Assembly: GCF_004319545.1 (NCBI RefSeq) | Contig: NZ_CP036313.1 | Location: forward strand, 2,544,501 to 2,608,500 | Source of the DNA: Desulfobacter hydrogenophilus | Lineage (GTDB): Bacteria; Desulfobacterota; Desulfobacteria; Desulfobacterales; Desulfobacteraceae | DNA: 64,000 bases | Direction: 5' to 3' | Shown: positions 55,372 through 63,688 of the stretch, in pieces | Position numbering within the stretch: the first letter of the stretch is position 1 | Layout of the letters: every line of letters starts with the position of its first letter | The notes under the pieces: model-generated | Seen by the model: the letters and a program-made list of their open reading frames with translations, nothing else | The model's database searches: none | Told to the model about the DNA's origin: nothing | Translations under genes and position numbers: made by a program

Positions 55372-56568
55372 ATGAGCATTGAACTTACCCAGGATCATGT
55401 GTTTCAGACCTATTCTCGCCAGGGTCGGCCCTTTGTCAAAGGACGGGGTACCAAACTTTATGACGATCAGGGCAATGAATATACCGACTTTTTGGCCGGC
55501 ATTGCCGTATGTAGCATGGGGCATTGCCACCCGGATATCACCGCAGCCATTTGTGCCCAGGCAGCTACTTTGGTGCATGTGTCCAACCTGTTTTATACAA
55601 GGCCCCAGGCCGAACTTGCAAAGGTTCTGACGGAAAAGTCCTTTGCAGACCGCGTATTTTTTGCCAATTCAGGGGCTGAGGCCAACGAGGCTGCCATCAA
55701 ACTCGCCCGGCGGTTTTTCCAGGCAAAGGGGGAGACCGACAGGTTCAAGATTGTGACCATGCAGCAAAGTTTTCACGGACGGACCATGGCCACGCTGTCC
55801 GCCACGGGTCAGGACAAAATCAAAAAGGGCTTTTATCCTCTGCTGGATGGATTTATCCATGTGCCCTTTAATGATATTGAAGCACTGAAAGCTGTTCTGG
55901 ATGATACGGTGTGCGCGGTGATGATGGAGCCTGTGCAGGGGGAGGGGGGAGTTATCCCTGCCGATCCCGAATATATCAAGGCCGTAAGGCAGCTTTGCAC
56001 GGATACCGGGACCCTGCTGGTTTTTGATGAAATTCAAACCGGCATGGGCCGTTGCGGCACATTATTCGCCCATGAATCCTATGATGTGACACCTGACATC
56101 ATGACCCTTGCCAAGGCGCTGGCCAATGGGGTTCCCATCGGCGCCATGCTGGCCACCGAAACGGCTGCCCAGGGGTTTGACATTGGCAGTCACGCCACCA
56201 CTTTTGGCGGTACTCCCATTGCCACAGCCGCAGGTCTTGAGATGATTCGTTTAATCTGTCAAGAAGGTCTTTTGGCGTCTGTACGTGAAAAAAGCGCCTA
56301 TTTTCTGGAGCAGCTCAATGTTTTAAAAGAAAAGCATCAAAAAGTGGTGGATGTCAGGGGAAGAGGGCTGCTTCTCGGTATGGAGCTTGATATTTCCAAG
56401 GGGAAAACAGCCACAGAGTATGTGTCTGAGTGCTTTAAAAAAGGCTTTATTATTAATGCAATTCAAGATAAAATTCTTAGATTTGCACCGCCCTTGATTA
56501 TAGGGACCGCCGAAATTAATCAGCTGGTTGCCGTACTGGACAGCCTGTTTGCAGGAGAAGATCATTGA
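55372..56568 (+). CDS. argD: Acetylornithine aminotransferase
   Basis: 398 residues from the ATG at 55372 (AAAGGAATT upstream). 'FLAGIAVCSMGHCHP', 'FFANSGAEANEAAIKLAR', 'FHGRTMATLSATGQ', 'VQGEGGVIPA', 'LLVFDEIQTGMGRCGTLFAHE' and the PLP lysine in 'MTLAKALANGVPIGAM' are intact. It transfers an amino group to N-acetylglutamate semialdehyde. It overlaps the argF start by 4 bases. Confidence 0.96.
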   Translation: MSIELTQDHVFQTYSRQGRPFVKGRGTKLYDDQGNEYTDFLAGIAVCSMGHCHPDITAAICAQAATLVHVSNLFYTRPQAELAKVLTEKSFADRVFFANSGAEANEAAIKLARRFFQAKGETDRFKIVTMQQSFHGRTMATLSATGQDKIKKGFYPLLDGFIHVPFNDIEALKAVLDDTVCAVMMEPVQGEGGVIPADPEYIKAVRQLCTDTGTLLVFDEIQTGMGRCGTLFAHESYDVTPDIMTLAKALANGVPIGAMLATETAAQGFDIGSHATTFGGTPIATAAGLEMIRLICQEGLLASVREKSAYFLEQLNVLKEKHQKVVDVRGRGLLLGMELDISKGKTATEYVSECFKKGFIINAIQDKILRFAPPLIIGTAEINQLVAVLDSLFAGEDH

Positions 56569-57479
56569 AGAAGGATTTATTGTGTTTACTGGACCTTGAA
56601 CCCCAGGATTTTGTAACCCTGTTTGAAAGAGCCTTAAGTCTGAAGGCGCGTTATCAAAAAGGTATTTTTGATTCCCTTCTGGCCGGTAAAACTCTGGGCC
56701 TTATTTTTGATAAGAAATCCACCCGGACCCGCATTGCATTTGAAACGGCCATGATTCAAATGGGTGGACACTCCATATATATGAGCACCCAGGATACACA
56801 GATATCCAGAAATGAGCCGGCAAAGGATACGGCCCGGGTTTTATCCCGGTATATTGACTGTCTGGCCATGAGAACCTTTGACCATGCTTTGGTGGAAGAA
56901 TTTGCCCAAAGTTCTACGATTCCGGTGATCAACGCTCTGACGGACGCCTTTCATCCCTGCCAGATTTTAAGCGACATCATGACTGTGATTGAACATAAAG
57001 GCGGATATGAAAATGTCAGGATCGCCTGGGTGGGGGACGGTAATAACGTGGCAAATTCATGGGTCAATGCCGCAGTTGTGCTGGGGTTGGATCTGATCGT
57101 GGCCTGTCCGGACAGCCACCATATCAAGCCTGATATCATTGCCGCATCCGGAGCAGACACAAAAAAAAATATTGTGTTCACCAATGACCCCAAAGAGGCT
57201 GTTAAAGGTGCCGATGTTGTATATACCGACGTGTGGGCCAGCATGGGTGAGGAAGACCAGCTTGAAGGCCGGCTTAAGACGTTCGAGGGATTCCAGGTCA
57301 ATGAGAAACTGCTCAAAGGCGCCAAGGACGACTGTCTGGTGCTTCACTGCCTGCCTGCCCACAGGGGTGAGGAAATTTCCGAATCTGTTTTTGAAGCACA
57401 AAATGCAGCGTTCTGGGACCAGGCAGAAAACAAGCGGCATATGCATAAAGCCATTTTGGAGCGCTTGATTTTATCATAA
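56565..57479 (+). CDS. argF: Ornithine carbamoyltransferase
   Basis: 304 residues with a TTG start, supported by AGGAGAAG six bases upstream and by overlap with the argD stop. 'FDKKSTRTRIAFETAMIQMGGHSIYM' binds carbamoyl phosphate, 'DAFHPCQILSDIMTV' and 'HCLPAHRGEEI' bind ornithine and citrulline, which separates it from pyrB. Produces citrulline. Confidence 0.97.
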   Translation: MKKDLLCLLDLEPQDFVTLFERALSLKARYQKGIFDSLLAGKTLGLIFDKKSTRTRIAFETAMIQMGGHSIYMSTQDTQISRNEPAKDTARVLSRYIDCLAMRTFDHALVEEFAQSSTIPVINALTDAFHPCQILSDIMTVIEHKGGYENVRIAWVGDGNNVANSWVNAAVVLGLDLIVACPDSHHIKPDIIAASGADTKKNIVFTNDPKEAVKGADVVYTDVWASMGEEDQLEGRLKTFEGFQVNEKLLKGAKDDCLVLHCLPAHRGEEISESVFEAQNAAFWDQAENKRHMHKAILERLILS

Positions 57480-57528
57480 AGGTTTTGGCGCCCAATGAAA
57501 AAGAAGAACTACATAGGAAGAAAAAATA

Positions 57529-58908
57529 ATGAGTGAAAAACTATGGGGCGGCCGGTTTGTCGAATCCACGGATAAGCTGATGGAGTCTTTTAATGCCTCC
57601 ATAGACGTGGATAAACGCCTCTATGAGAGCGACATAAAAGGTAGCCAGGCCCACCTTGAAATGATGGAAAAACAGGGCATTATCTCATCAGAAGATGCCG
57701 AGATTCTAGTCAAGGGTCTGGATACGGTAAAGACCCGGATTGATAACAACGAAATGCCATTCACCGATGCCCTGGAAGACATCCACATGCATGTGGAGGA
57801 GAATTTAGGCGATGTCTGTGGGGCTGTGGCCAAGAAACTTCATACGGGCAGAAGCCGTAATGACCAAGTGGCGCTGGATGTGCGCATTTATCTTAAGGCA
57901 GAGACCTTAAATCTTATCCAGATGCTCAAAGATTTCCAGACCGCTTTGGTGACCCTTGCCGATGCCAACAGAAAAACGGTGATGCCCGGATATACCCATA
58001 TGCAACGGGCCCAGCCCGTATTGTTTGCCCATCACATGCTGGCATATTACCAGATGTTCAAGCGGGATAAGGCCCGTTTGGAGGATTCCCTGGATCGTCT
58101 GGATGTGATGCCCCTTGGCTCAGCTGCCCTGGCCGGCACCACCTTCCCCATTGACCGGGAATATACCTGCCAGGTTCTAGGCTTTTCCCGGGTATCGGAA
58201 AACTCCATGGACGCTGTGTCTGATCGTGATTTTATTATGGAATTTATTTCCCATGCGTCCATCTGCATGATTCATCTGTCCCGGCTGTCCGAGGAACTGA
58301 TTTTATGGTCCACGTCGGAATTTGCCTTTATCACTATTTCCGATGCCTTTACCACTGGCTCTTCAATCATGCCCCAGAAAAAAAATCCGGATGCGTGCGA
58401 ACTTGTCAGGGGTAAAACAGGGCGTGTGGTGGGCAATCTGATGGCTATTTTAACCACCATGAAATCGTTGCCCATGGCTTATAATAAGGACATGCAGGAA
58501 GATAAGGAACCCTTGTTCGATACCGTTGATACCTTAAAAATATGTCTTGATGTGTATACCCGTATGTTTGCGCATATTGATGTACATAAGGACCGGATGC
58601 GCACTGCCTGCATGACAGGGTTTTTAAATGCAACGGATTTTGCCGATTACCTGGTCAATAAGGGTGTTGCCTTTAGAACGGCCCATGGTATTGCCGGCAA
58701 GGCCGTAAGTTTTGCCCTGGATCAGGGTAAGGAGCTGGGCGATTTAAGTCTTGAAGAGATGCATTCCTTCAGTGAGCTTATTGAAACGGATATTTATGAT
58801 TTCATCAGCCTGGATGCCGTTGTGGCCCGGCGCAACTCCTATGGTGGGACCGGATTTGACAACGTATCTGCGGCCGTGGATGCGGCAAAAAAGGAGATTG
58901 GCATTTGA
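57529..58908 (+). CDS. argH: Argininosuccinate lyase
   Basis: 459 residues. 'LWGGRFVESTDKLMESFNASI', 'ALEDIHMHVEENL', 'HTGRSRNDQVALDVRIYLK', 'PGYTHMQRAQPVLFAHHMLAY', 'SMDAVSDRDF' and the signature loop 'GSSIMPQKKNPDACELVRGKTGRV' with the catalytic Ser are intact. Releases arginine and fumarate. argG, often between argF and argH, is not here and must lie elsewhere. Confidence 0.98.
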   Translation: MSEKLWGGRFVESTDKLMESFNASIDVDKRLYESDIKGSQAHLEMMEKQGIISSEDAEILVKGLDTVKTRIDNNEMPFTDALEDIHMHVEENLGDVCGAVAKKLHTGRSRNDQVALDVRIYLKAETLNLIQMLKDFQTALVTLADANRKTVMPGYTHMQRAQPVLFAHHMLAYYQMFKRDKARLEDSLDRLDVMPLGSAALAGTTFPIDREYTCQVLGFSRVSENSMDAVSDRDFIMEFISHASICMIHLSRLSEELILWSTSEFAFITISDAFTTGSSIMPQKKNPDACELVRGKTGRVVGNLMAILTTMKSLPMAYNKDMQEDKEPLFDTVDTLKICLDVYTRMFAHIDVHKDRMRTACMTGFLNATDFADYLVNKGVAFRTAHGIAGKAVSFALDQGKELGDLSLEEMHSFSELIETDIYDFISLDAVVARRNSYGGTGFDNVSAAVDAAKKEIGI

Positions 58909-59348
58909 ACCGGATATTTCAGCGTGTATTGTCATGTCTTCTTTTTGCTTTGTTGAGCGCAGGCATGCTTTTTATGGCTCCGGGATGCGGTAAAAAAGGA
59001 CCGCCCGTGCTCCCGACCAAGGCCGGTGATATCCCTGCTGCCCCCACCGGCCTGAAATATACGCTCAATGGTCGTGATTTGACCCTTACATGGACCTGTG
59101 CATCTTTGCAGAATCAGGAACACGGGCCAAAGGTGGAAGGGTTTGAGGTGTTCATGGCTACTAAACCCCTGGATGGTTGCCAAGGATGCCCGTTTATGTT
59201 CAAATCCCTGGGCGTGGTTTCCATGCCCCGGAAAAGCTTTGTGTACACCCTTGACCAGGACCTTCATTATTATTTCAGGGTTCGGACCCTGGGGCATGAC
59301 AACATAAAAAGTAAGGTATCGGACACCCTTTATATTGAATTGCCCTGA
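58905..59348 (+). CDS. Small lipoprotein with an FN3-like domain
   Basis: 147 residues with a TTG start (AAAGGAG upstream, overlapping the argH stop). The signal ends in a lipobox 'MAPGC' followed by 'GKKGPPVLP', the tail seen after the lipidated Cys of LptM/LppL-type small lipoproteins encoded behind argH or lysA in many bacteria. The rest, 'AAPTGLKYTLNGRDLTLTWTC', 'GFEVFMATKPL', 'YYFRVRTLG', looks like a fibronectin III domain. Two CxxC-like cysteines occur in 'CQGC'. Confidence 0.8.
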   Translation: MNRIFQRVLSCLLFALLSAGMLFMAPGCGKKGPPVLPTKAGDIPAAPTGLKYTLNGRDLTLTWTCASLQNQEHGPKVEGFEVFMATKPLDGCQGCPFMFKSLGVVSMPRKSFVYTLDQDLHYYFRVRTLGHDNIKSKVSDTLYIELP

Positions 59349-59880
59349 TTCCTTACCCCTGACACCTGCATTTTTAAGTATCGGCGCCAATGTGGGAAAT
59401 AAGCTTGCCAACATTGGCCGGGCCCTCAGGCGTCTTGGGGTAACAGAAGGTATATTTGTAGAGGCGCTGTCAAAATTTTATAAGACAGCGCCCCAGAACT
59501 ATACGGATCAGGACTGGTTTGTGAATGCAGCCATTAAAATCAACACGGCGTATTCTCCAGAACAGCTTTTAGAGGTGCTACAAGCCATTGAAAAAGAACA
59601 GGACCGGGACGGCAAACCCTTCCGCTTTGGTCCGCGCAAGATTGATCTGGATATTATTTTTTACGGCCAAAAGGTGATGAGCACAGCGACTCTTGTGCTT
59701 CCCCATCCCAGAATGCATGAACGCGCCTTTGTATTAAAACCCCTTTGCGACATAGATAAAAATCTGGTTCACCCGGTAAGCGGCCTGACCGTGGGTGAAC
59801 TGTTTGAACAAATTAAAACAGATGAAAGCCAGGCCGTCATTGCCCTGGCTAAGGAGGAGACCCGTGAAATTTTTTATTGA
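59335..59880 (+). CDS. folK: 2-amino-4-hydroxy-6-hydroxymethyldihydropteridine diphosphokinase
   Basis: 181 residues if the TTG at 59335 is used; the start is uncertain because no ATG or GTG lies before the core. '[23 protein letters not shown]', '[23 protein letters not shown]', '[21 protein letters not shown]' (Asp-x-Asp magnesium site) and '[19 protein letters not shown]' are the HPPK motifs. Folate biosynthesis. It overlaps both neighbours. Confidence 0.93.
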   Translation: MNCPDSLPLTPAFLSIGANVGNKLANIGRALRRLGVTEGIFVEALSKFYKTAPQNYTDQDWFVNAAIKINTAYSPEQLLEVLQAIEKEQDRDGKPFRFGPRKIDLDIIFYGQKVMSTATLVLPHPRMHERAFVLKPLCDIDKNLVHPVSGLTVGELFEQIKTDESQAVIALAKEETREIFY

Positions 59881-60508
59881 TACAGCCAATATTGAACAGA
59901 TCAAGGATGCCAATGATATGGGCATGGTGGATGGTGTGACCACCAATCCGTCCCTGATTGCCAAAGAAGATGGTGAGTTCAAAGATATTATTGCACAGAT
60001 CTGCAACATTGTTGATGGTCCTGTTAGCGCAGAAGTGATCAGCCTGGAGTATGAGGGGATGGTCTCCGAAGCCCGGGAACTTGTAAAAATTGCCGATAAC
60101 ATTGCCGTGAAGATTCCCATGACCGTAGAAGGGCTGAAAGCGGTTAAAACATTATCTGCCGAAGGCATTAACACCAATGTGACTCTGGTTTTTTCAGCGC
60201 TCCAGGCTCTTATGGCGGCTAAAGCCGGCGCAACCTATGTCTCTCCCTTTGTGGGACGCATTGACGACCTGGCCCAGGAAGGCATGGGGCTCATCGAAGA
60301 AATTGTCCAAATTTTTACCAATTATGATTTTGATACCCAGATCATTGTGGCATCCGTGAGAAGCCAGCTTCATGTTCTGCAGTCCGCCTTGATGGGGGCG
60401 GATATTGCCACCATCCCCTATGGCGTGCTTAAAAAACTGGCCGCACATCATATGACCGACAAGGGCATTGAGTCCTTCCTCTCAGACTGGAGCAAAAAGA
60501 ATAAATAG
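59864..60508 (+). CDS. tal: Transaldolase, short TalC/FSA type
   Basis: 214 residues with a GTG start, AAGGAGGA lying 6 bases upstream inside the folK end. '[35 protein letters not shown]', the Schiff-base Lys in '[15 protein letters not shown]' near 86, '[29 protein letters not shown]' and '[12 protein letters not shown]' match the small decameric transaldolase/fructose-6-phosphate aldolase family. Which of the two activities dominates cannot be told from sequence. Confidence 0.93.
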   Translation: MKFFIDTANIEQIKDANDMGMVDGVTTNPSLIAKEDGEFKDIIAQICNIVDGPVSAEVISLEYEGMVSEARELVKIADNIAVKIPMTVEGLKAVKTLSAEGINTNVTLVFSALQALMAAKAGATYVSPFVGRIDDLAQEGMGLIEEIVQIFTNYDFDTQIIVASVRSQLHVLQSALMGADIATIPYGVLKKLAAHHMTDKGIESFLSDWSKKNK

Positions 60509-60550
60509 CAGCCGTATTGCTGAAAAAATAAGGATGTTGTTAAAATTTTA

Positions 60551-60579
60551 TTGACAAAAGCAGCACATCCCTCTATAAA
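60551..60579 (+). promoter_or_regulatory. Sigma-70 promoter of the tRNA-Gly/tRNA-Cys unit
   Basis: TTGACA (60551-60556) and TATAAA (60574-60579) with a 17-base spacer. The tRNA-Gly begins 17 bases after the -10 box. Confidence 0.9.
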
Positions 60580-60595
60580 TACTTCCTGTTGATGA

Positions 60596-60670
60596 GCGGG
60601 AATAACTCAGTGGTAGAGTGCGACCTTGCCAAGGTCGAAGTCGCGGGTTCAAATCCCGTTTCCCGCTCCA
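60596..60670 (+). tRNA. tRNA-Gly (GCC)
   Basis: 75 bases with CCA encoded. Acceptor GCGGGAA/TTCCCGC, anticodon arm CGACC-TTGCCAA-GGTCG giving GCC, and T-arm GCGGGTTCAAATCCCGT are complete. Confidence 0.97.
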
Positions 60671-60673
60671 CAA

Positions 60674-60748
60674 GGCGGCTTGGCCAAGTGGTAAGGCGAC
60701 GGCCTGCAAAGCCGTTATTCTCCAGTTCAAATCTGGAAGCCGCCTCCA
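60674..60748 (+). tRNA. tRNA-Cys (GCA)
   Basis: 75 bases with CCA encoded, three bases after tRNA-Gly. Acceptor GGCGGCT/AGCCGCC, anticodon loop CTGCAAA giving GCA, T-arm CCAGTTCAAATCTGG. Mobile-element-like DNA begins beyond it, so its 3' end is a candidate integration site. Confidence 0.97.
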
Positions 60749-60759
60749 ACCCAAATTTT

Positions 60760-60799
60760 AAGGGCTTAGAAGATCTTCTTTCTTCTGAGCCCTTTTTTT
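60760..60799 (+). terminator. Terminator of the tRNA-Gly/tRNA-Cys unit
   Basis: AAGGGCTTAGAAG pairs with CTTCTGAGCCCTT (one mismatch) and is followed by a run of seven T. Standard rho-independent form. Confidence 0.9.
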
Positions 60800-60942
60800 A
60801 TTTGGGCTCTCCTTAAGTGGTGGTCTGGAAAAAGACTCCAGGTCACCCGTCTTAACTTCTTTCTTTATTACATTACGCTCTATTATAAAATTTTTTTTAT
60901 GGAGAGTGAACTTATTTTTAAAAAAAGGTAACCGCTAAAAAC

Positions 60943-61015
60943 AAAAAAACCTCATCGGTAGCAGCCGATGAGGTCCTTCTGTAGAAGCTTGTATCTTCTA
61001 AATTGAATAATCTCA
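60943..61015 (-). ncRNA. Candidate small RNA upstream of the replication gene
   Basis: A complete minus-strand transcription unit with no open frame: promoter at 61022-61050, expected start near 61015, a short stem around CTTCTACAGAAG (60976-60987), and an intrinsic terminator CCTCATCGG/CCGATGAGG (60950-60973) followed by seven T. The RNA would be about 73 bases. It is antisense to the leader of any transcript entering the replication-like gene from the left, the layout of plasmid copy-control antisense RNAs, but no family could be named. The rest of the 60800-61091 gap holds nothing else recognised. Confidence 0.65.
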
Positions 61016-61021
61016 ATTTAG

Positions 61022-61050
61022 AGGATAACTCAAAAAAAGAGTTTTGTCAA
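61022..61050 (-). promoter_or_regulatory. Near-consensus sigma-70 promoter of the small RNA
   Basis: On the minus strand TTGACA (61050-61045) and TATCCT (61027-61022) are separated by exactly 17 bases. An inverted repeat TCTAAATTGA/TCAATTTAGA (60997-61006 and 61013-61022) overlaps the start region and could be an operator. Confidence 0.75.
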
Positions 61051-61091
61051 GCGATCGGTGGAGTGTTTTGTTTTTTCGGTTAGAAAGGGGA

Positions 61092-62264
61092 ATGTTGAAT
61101 AATCTCACAATTTCGCATGGTTATGCGACCGATCTTGATTTATGGTTTGGGAAAATCGAAAGAAAAGATGGTGGAAAAATGACTGCAGGAATCGAAAAAA
61201 CTTTTAAGGCGATGGTAAGATGCGCAGTTGGTAAAGACCATACATTCGTGAATATGGGAACATTAGCCAACCGGACAAATGTCTGCCATCGAACCATTGA
61301 AAGACACGTCAAAATCCTTCAAGAAGCCGGGCTGATCAACTCTGTGAGAGAAGAAATTAACGGCTGGATGCAGACCGCCTATTATTTTCTTGCCCATCCT
61401 GTAATCATTAAATTCAGGGAATTAAGAGCTGGTAAAACAAACCCTCAGCAAAAACCGGATGAAACGCCCAAGCCGGATCAGCCGGAAGTGGCCTCGGAAA
61501 TGGAGCCAGAATTTCCGGAATGTGGCGACCAGGAGACCATCCGGGAATGTCTTGCCCCGGATCAAAAAAATGTCGGCAATTTGTCGGATTATACCATAGA
61601 TAGATTATATATAGATACTCCCTCTCTATCCCCCTCAGAATCCGTCATAAATCATGGCCGCCAGGAGCCTGCAACCTGGGCAAAAGTCAGAGAGTGTATC
61701 ATCGAAAAAGACCAATTAAATTTGGCCGCTAAAATGCTTCCCTGCCTTGAGGCTACAATCGAGAAAGATAGTGTAATTCTGTCAGGGCCTAACGAAATAG
61801 CATTACAAAGAATCGAAAAACATTACGGTCAAACACTCAAAGATAATTTTTCTTTTTTTGGCGTTAAATCCCTTGTCTTTAAAGTCTTTTCGGAAGAACG
61901 CCAAAAGAAAAAAAATGAAGATCAAAAACTGCAGGATCAAATTCAACGGCAGCAGCAGAACGAACAGCAGGAAAGGATTCTGGCTGAAAAACAGCAGCAG
62001 GAAACTGAATTAAATAGTTTGCCCCTCAAGAAACAATTTGAAGTTCTTTTAAATCAATACCCCCGGAGAACCGGGAAATGGCAAGCCTGGATGAATTTTA
62101 AAAAACTTGTTCAGGCTGGAGAAATACCAAAAACATCAAAACTTTTACAAATCATTGAAAAAAACAAGATGTCCCAGGGCTGGCAACGAGATAATGGCCG
62201 CTGGATACCGGGACTATCAAAGTTTTTGAAAGAAAGACGATGGTTAGATGAAATTAATACTTAG
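61092..62264 (+). CDS. Helix-turn-helix replication-initiator-like protein of a mobile element
   Basis: 390 residues from the ATG at 61092 (AAAGGGG just upstream). Residues about 30-100 form a winged helix ('MGTLANRTNVCHRTIERHVKILQEAGLI'). Residues about 190-275 ('WAKVRECI', 'LPCLEATIEKDSVILSGPNEIALQRIEKHYGQTLKDNF') resemble the DnaA N-terminal domain. A Gln/Glu/Lys coiled coil (about 275-310) leads to 'GWQRDNGRWIPGLSKFLKERRW', the usual end of phage replication organisers. Together this suggests it binds an origin and recruits the host helicase. AT content is higher than in the arg genes. It overlaps the next gene by 17 bases. Confidence 0.75.
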   Translation: MLNNLTISHGYATDLDLWFGKIERKDGGKMTAGIEKTFKAMVRCAVGKDHTFVNMGTLANRTNVCHRTIERHVKILQEAGLINSVREEINGWMQTAYYFLAHPVIIKFRELRAGKTNPQQKPDETPKPDQPEVASEMEPEFPECGDQETIRECLAPDQKNVGNLSDYTIDRLYIDTPSLSPSESVINHGRQEPATWAKVRECIIEKDQLNLAAKMLPCLEATIEKDSVILSGPNEIALQRIEKHYGQTLKDNFSFFGVKSLVFKVFSEERQKKKNEDQKLQDQIQRQQQNEQQERILAEKQQQETELNSLPLKKQFEVLLNQYPRRTGKWQAWMNFKKLVQAGEIPKTSKLLQIIEKNKMSQGWQRDNGRWIPGLSKFLKERRWLDEINT

Positions 62265-63231
62265 CACAGAAAACACCGGCACGGAAAGCCAGGATCAGGT
62301 TATAGAACTGGCAATTATTGACGCAGATACAGCCCAGATACTTTTTAATCAACGGTTCAAACCATCTGTTTTTATAAAGGACCAGGCTGCAGCTGTACAC
62401 GGCATTACCCTTGGTGCCCTGGCACATATCAAGACCTGGGCAGATTACCATGATCATATTCTTGAGATCATTAAAAGTGCAGAATCGATAATGACCTATA
62501 ACGCCGATTTTGACTTCAGGTTAATGCGGCAGACTGCAGAGGCGTTTGATCGTGTCTGGCCGCAACTTATCCCGCCATGCCGGGATTTAAGGGCAGCATA
62601 TGCTGATATAGCTCAGATTGAATTCAACGAATATTACGGTACCTGGAAATGGCAAAAATTAGAAGTGGCCTGTCGGCAGCAGGGTATTGATGTGTCTGAC
62701 ATCAAAACGCACAATGCGCTTGATGACTGCAGGGCAACACAACGGCTGTATAAAAAATTGCAAGGGGCTTTTGACGCATATTGGAAACCGTTTGTTAAAC
62801 CTCAGTCCACTAAGTATGAAGAATTTAAAGAAAATATAGAAGAAATATCACAGCTGTTTTCTCAAGGCTTATCCATAAGTCATATTCATCAAAAACTTAT
62901 TCAGGACGGTAAAATAACCTTGTCGTACACGCATTTTACCAAATTTTTTAAAGACTATACAGAAACTTATGTGTCTTTAGCCGAGTTGCCCGCGCCCAGG
63001 CTTACGCCGAAAACAGGACCTAAATCAGCCCAAGACAGAGAAATTGAGTTCCAAGCCAACAAGCATGAAATTATTGTGCTTTTAAACAAGGGGTACTCCA
63101 AGGCCCGAATTCATAGAATGCTTAAGAAGCAAGGTAAATGGAATACCAGTTATGCCAATTTCACAGAAATCTGCCGCCAGTATAACGTCAGAAAACACCA
63201 TAAACTCGATATAAACAAGGCTTTAAAATGA
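62248..63231 (+). CDS. DnaQ-like DEDDh exonuclease fused to two TraK-like DNA-binding repeats
   Basis: 327 residues. Residues 1-175 are a DnaQ-type 3'-5' exonuclease: Glu in 'LSTENTG', 'TYNADFDFRLM' and 'THNALDDCRA' supply Glu, Asp, His and Asp of the DEDDh set, but the first Asp is Ser6. Residues about 190-235 ('LFSQGLSISHIHQKLIQDG' then 'LSYTHFTKFFKDY') and about 275-315 ('LLNKGYSKARIHRMLKKQG' then 'TSYANFTEICRQY') are two copies of the helix-turn-helix unit found in TraK-type relaxosome proteins. It overlaps both neighbours (17 and 4 bases), so the three form an operon. Confidence 0.8.
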   Translation: MKLILSTENTGTESQDQVIELAIIDADTAQILFNQRFKPSVFIKDQAAAVHGITLGALAHIKTWADYHDHILEIIKSAESIMTYNADFDFRLMRQTAEAFDRVWPQLIPPCRDLRAAYADIAQIEFNEYYGTWKWQKLEVACRQQGIDVSDIKTHNALDDCRATQRLYKKLQGAFDAYWKPFVKPQSTKYEEFKENIEEISQLFSQGLSISHIHQKLIQDGKITLSYTHFTKFFKDYTETYVSLAELPAPRLTPKTGPKSAQDREIEFQANKHEIIVLLNKGYSKARIHRMLKKQGKWNTSYANFTEICRQYNVRKHHKLDINKALK

Positions 63232-63584
63232 ATTTAAAACCGACATGTAAAAGTCAATATTTGGCAGTCCACAGTGAAGCCAGGCAGCTGCTGGACCAGG
63301 GTTACACGAAAAAAACAGTTTTTGATTATTTTGTGGCCCAGAAAAAAATCACAATGTCATACAAAGCCTGGGTGAAAATTGTTGATAACTACGACCAGAA
63401 ATCACCGTTCTCTCGAAAAAAGAAAACTTCAACAGCTCGAAAAACCATAGGGCAAAGTTTGGGTTCAAAAAAGGGAAAGTTCAGCCATTCAAATGATCCG
63501 TACCCAACTGAAGATACAACTGACTCTATTGTGGAAGAAAAAGAAAATGAAAAACCGTTTAACCTCATTCAAAAGGGTAAATAA
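63228..63584 (+). CDS. Small TraK-like DNA-binding protein
   Basis: 118 residues. 'HSEARQLLDQGYTKKTVFDYFVAQKKITMSYKAWVKIVDNY' repeats the same unit as the C-terminus of the upstream exonuclease, followed by a basic, Ser/Lys-rich tail and an acidic end ('STIVEEKENEK'-like). The ATG overlaps the exonuclease stop (ATGA). It probably binds element DNA at an origin, oriT or regulatory site; which of these is not visible. Confidence 0.7.
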   Translation: MNLKPTCKSQYLAVHSEARQLLDQGYTKKTVFDYFVAQKKITMSYKAWVKIVDNYDQKSPFSRKKKTSTARKTIGQSLGSKKGKFSHSNDPYPTEDTTDSIVEEKENEKPFNLIQKGK

Positions 63585-63609
63585 TACATTGTTATTATTA
63601 AATATAATC

Positions 63610-63633
63610 AACGGGCGTAAAATTGAGCCCGTT
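63610..63633 (+). terminator. Short hairpin after the TraK-like gene
   Basis: AACGGGC (63610-63616) pairs with GCCCGTT (63627-63633). No T-run follows, so it is a weak candidate terminator between this operon and the Rha-type gene. Confidence 0.35.
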
Positions 63634-63688
63634 AAACACAGGTAGTGATCTGACAATTTTAAAGCGTTACTTTTTGGGGAGTTTAACG

